Part shown: positions 63,431 to 64,000 of the stretch, in pieces | Layout: the number at the start of each line of letters is the position of its first letter | How positions within the stretch are numbered: position 1 is the first letter of the stretch | Assembly: GCF_036059255.1 (NCBI RefSeq) | Contig: NZ_CP107947.1 | Coordinates: forward strand, 7,502,001-7,566,000 | Length of the DNA: 64,000 nt | Origin: Micromonospora sp. NBC_00389 | GTDB lineage: Bacteria; Actinomycetota; Actinomycetes; Mycobacteriales; Micromonosporaceae | Direction: 5' to 3' | Notes under the pieces: generated by a model | Told to the model about the DNA's origin: nothing | Databases searched by the model: none | What the model saw: only the letters and a program-made list of their open reading frames with translations | Made by a program: the position numbers and the translations under genes

Positions 63431-63436
63431 ACCCTA
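63431..63436 (-). promoter_or_regulatory. -10 element of the GNAT gene (leaderless)
   Basis: TAGGGT on the minus strand, 8 nt before the GTG at 63422. Confidence 0.45.
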
Positions 63437-63488
63437 TCCCGGCCCGGCACCTTGACCCTGACACGGTGGCAGGACGAAGACTCGTCTC

Positions 63489-64000
63489 ATGGACATCGAC
63501 GACTACCGGAGACACTCCCCGTACAGCGACCCCGGTCGGCACGCCGCACTGCTCGACGCCGTGCCCCCCGCCATCGCCACCGTGGCGGCGACCGCCCGCA
63601 ACGTGATCGTTCACTACCGGGCCGGTGGCGTCGAGCTGCCCACCGAGCGGCTCGACGAGGTGAACTGCCGCTGGGTGGACCGCATCCTAGACACCGACCA
63701 GTCCCGATTTTCCCTGCCACTGAGCGCCGAGCGTCCGACCGCCGACCGGGTAGCCGGCTGCTGCCGGGACCACGCGCTGCTCTCGGTCGCGGTGCTCCGT
63801 CAGCACGGCATCCCCAGCCGCAGCCGGGTCGGCTTCGCCTCCTACTTCACGCCCGGCTGGCACCACGATCACGTGCTGGCGGAGTACTGGAACGGCGAAC
63901 GTTGGGTCTGGGCCGACCCGGAAATCGATCCGGCCGGCGACTGGCGGTTCGACGGCTACGACATCGACCCGGCGGCAGGGCTCTTCGACTCGGCAGCGCG
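63489..64000 (+). CDS. Transglutaminase-like protein (3' truncated)
   Basis: At least 170 residues from the ATG at 63489 to the window end. Begins MDIDDYRRHSPYSDPGRHAA. The transglutaminase/protease-like triad is visible: Cys in RVAGCCRDHALLSVAVLRQH, His in WHHDHVLAEYW and Asp in WVWADPEID, with the family's GIPSRSRVGF strand between. It is cytosolic so far (no signal peptide). Members include peptidases, acyltransferases and uncharacterised proteins; the C-terminus needed to subdivide is missing. No ribosome site; start chosen as the first in-frame ATG after the divergent promoter. Confidence 0.78.
   Translation, partial: MDIDDYRRHSPYSDPGRHAALLDAVPPAIATVAATARNVIVHYRAGGVELPTERLDEVNCRWVDRILDTDQSRFSLPLSAERPTADRVAGCCRDHALLSVAVLRQHGIPSRSRVGFASYFTPGWHHDHVLAEYWNGERWVWADPEIDPAGDWRFDGYDIDPAAGLFDSAA

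Overview
The window is high-GC chromosomal DNA from an actinomycete. Many GTG starts, F420 chemistry (an NpdG-type reductase), paired GlnA1/GlnA2 with GlnE, DUF4191 and DUF222-HNH proteins, and a polyprenol-phosphomannose-type glycosyltransferase pair all point to Actinomycetota; the style of the genes and intergenic repeats suggests Micromonosporaceae (Micromonospora-like), which is an inference. The backbone order, cobT-cobS / gcvT / pepA / lpd-sucB / TIGR01777 epimerase / lipB-lipA / DUF4191 / RDD / glnA1 / glnE / glnA2 / panB, parallels the Rv2207-Rv2225 stretch of Mycobacterium tuberculosis as I remember it, so this is core chromosome with accessory genes inserted.

Layout. 1-4.9 kb: a truncated membrane-anchored protein with a spore-associated-protein-like domain, a CobU-CobT fusion overlapping cobS, and a DUF2314 protein. 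4.9-11.7 kb: gcvT, leucyl aminopeptidase, a small conserved protein, lipoamide dehydrogenase and a two-lipoyl-domain E2 enzyme. 11.7-20.3 kb: accessory redox and regulator pairs (SDR/TetR, LtrA, hemerythrin, MerR/aldo-keto reductase, NmrA-like protein), the TIGR01777 epimerase and a secreted PHB-type esterase. 20.5-31.7 kb: lipoylation genes lipB and lipA, split by an oppositely oriented archaeal-type aspartyl-tRNA synthetase that has a clear T-box leader, plus membrane GT-C-like proteins, a large ATPase-LuxR regulator with a tiny coupled upstream ORF, and DUF4191. 32-45 kb: RDD protein, glnA1 with a GlnR-like box, a PadR/membrane-protein module, three membrane glycosyltransferase-like proteins, glnE with a GATase partner, and an LD-carboxypeptidase. 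45-64 kb: a Vgb-like lyase, a secreted small protein, VOC/WYL genes, DUF350, glnA2, nadE, panB, DUF222-HNH, NpdG, an RNB ribonuclease, a histone-H1-like protein, an M48 peptidase, NUDIX, a second PadR module, AraC-GyrI, GNAT and a truncated transglutaminase-like protein.

Functional links. Lipoate synthesis (lipB, lipA) serves the E2 lipoyl domains and the glycine-cleavage system that gcvT belongs to. GlnE adenylylates GlnA1, which keeps the modifiable tyrosine, whereas GlnA2 has Trp at the corresponding place. cobUT/cobS act in the lower cobamide loop.

Non-coding highlights. The most striking is the T-box riboswitch on the second AspRS, with specifier GAC and a UGGC acceptor-pairing bulge that agree with each other. 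About fifteen genes have a TANNNT-like -10 placed 6-8 nt before the start codon, the signature of leaderless mRNAs. Inverted repeats lie at convergent gene junctions, one of which supplies both flanking stop codons. There are two separate 17-bp tandem arrays and two clear regulator operators (TetR pair, MerR palindrome). No tRNA, rRNA, CRISPR, IS element or prophage was seen.
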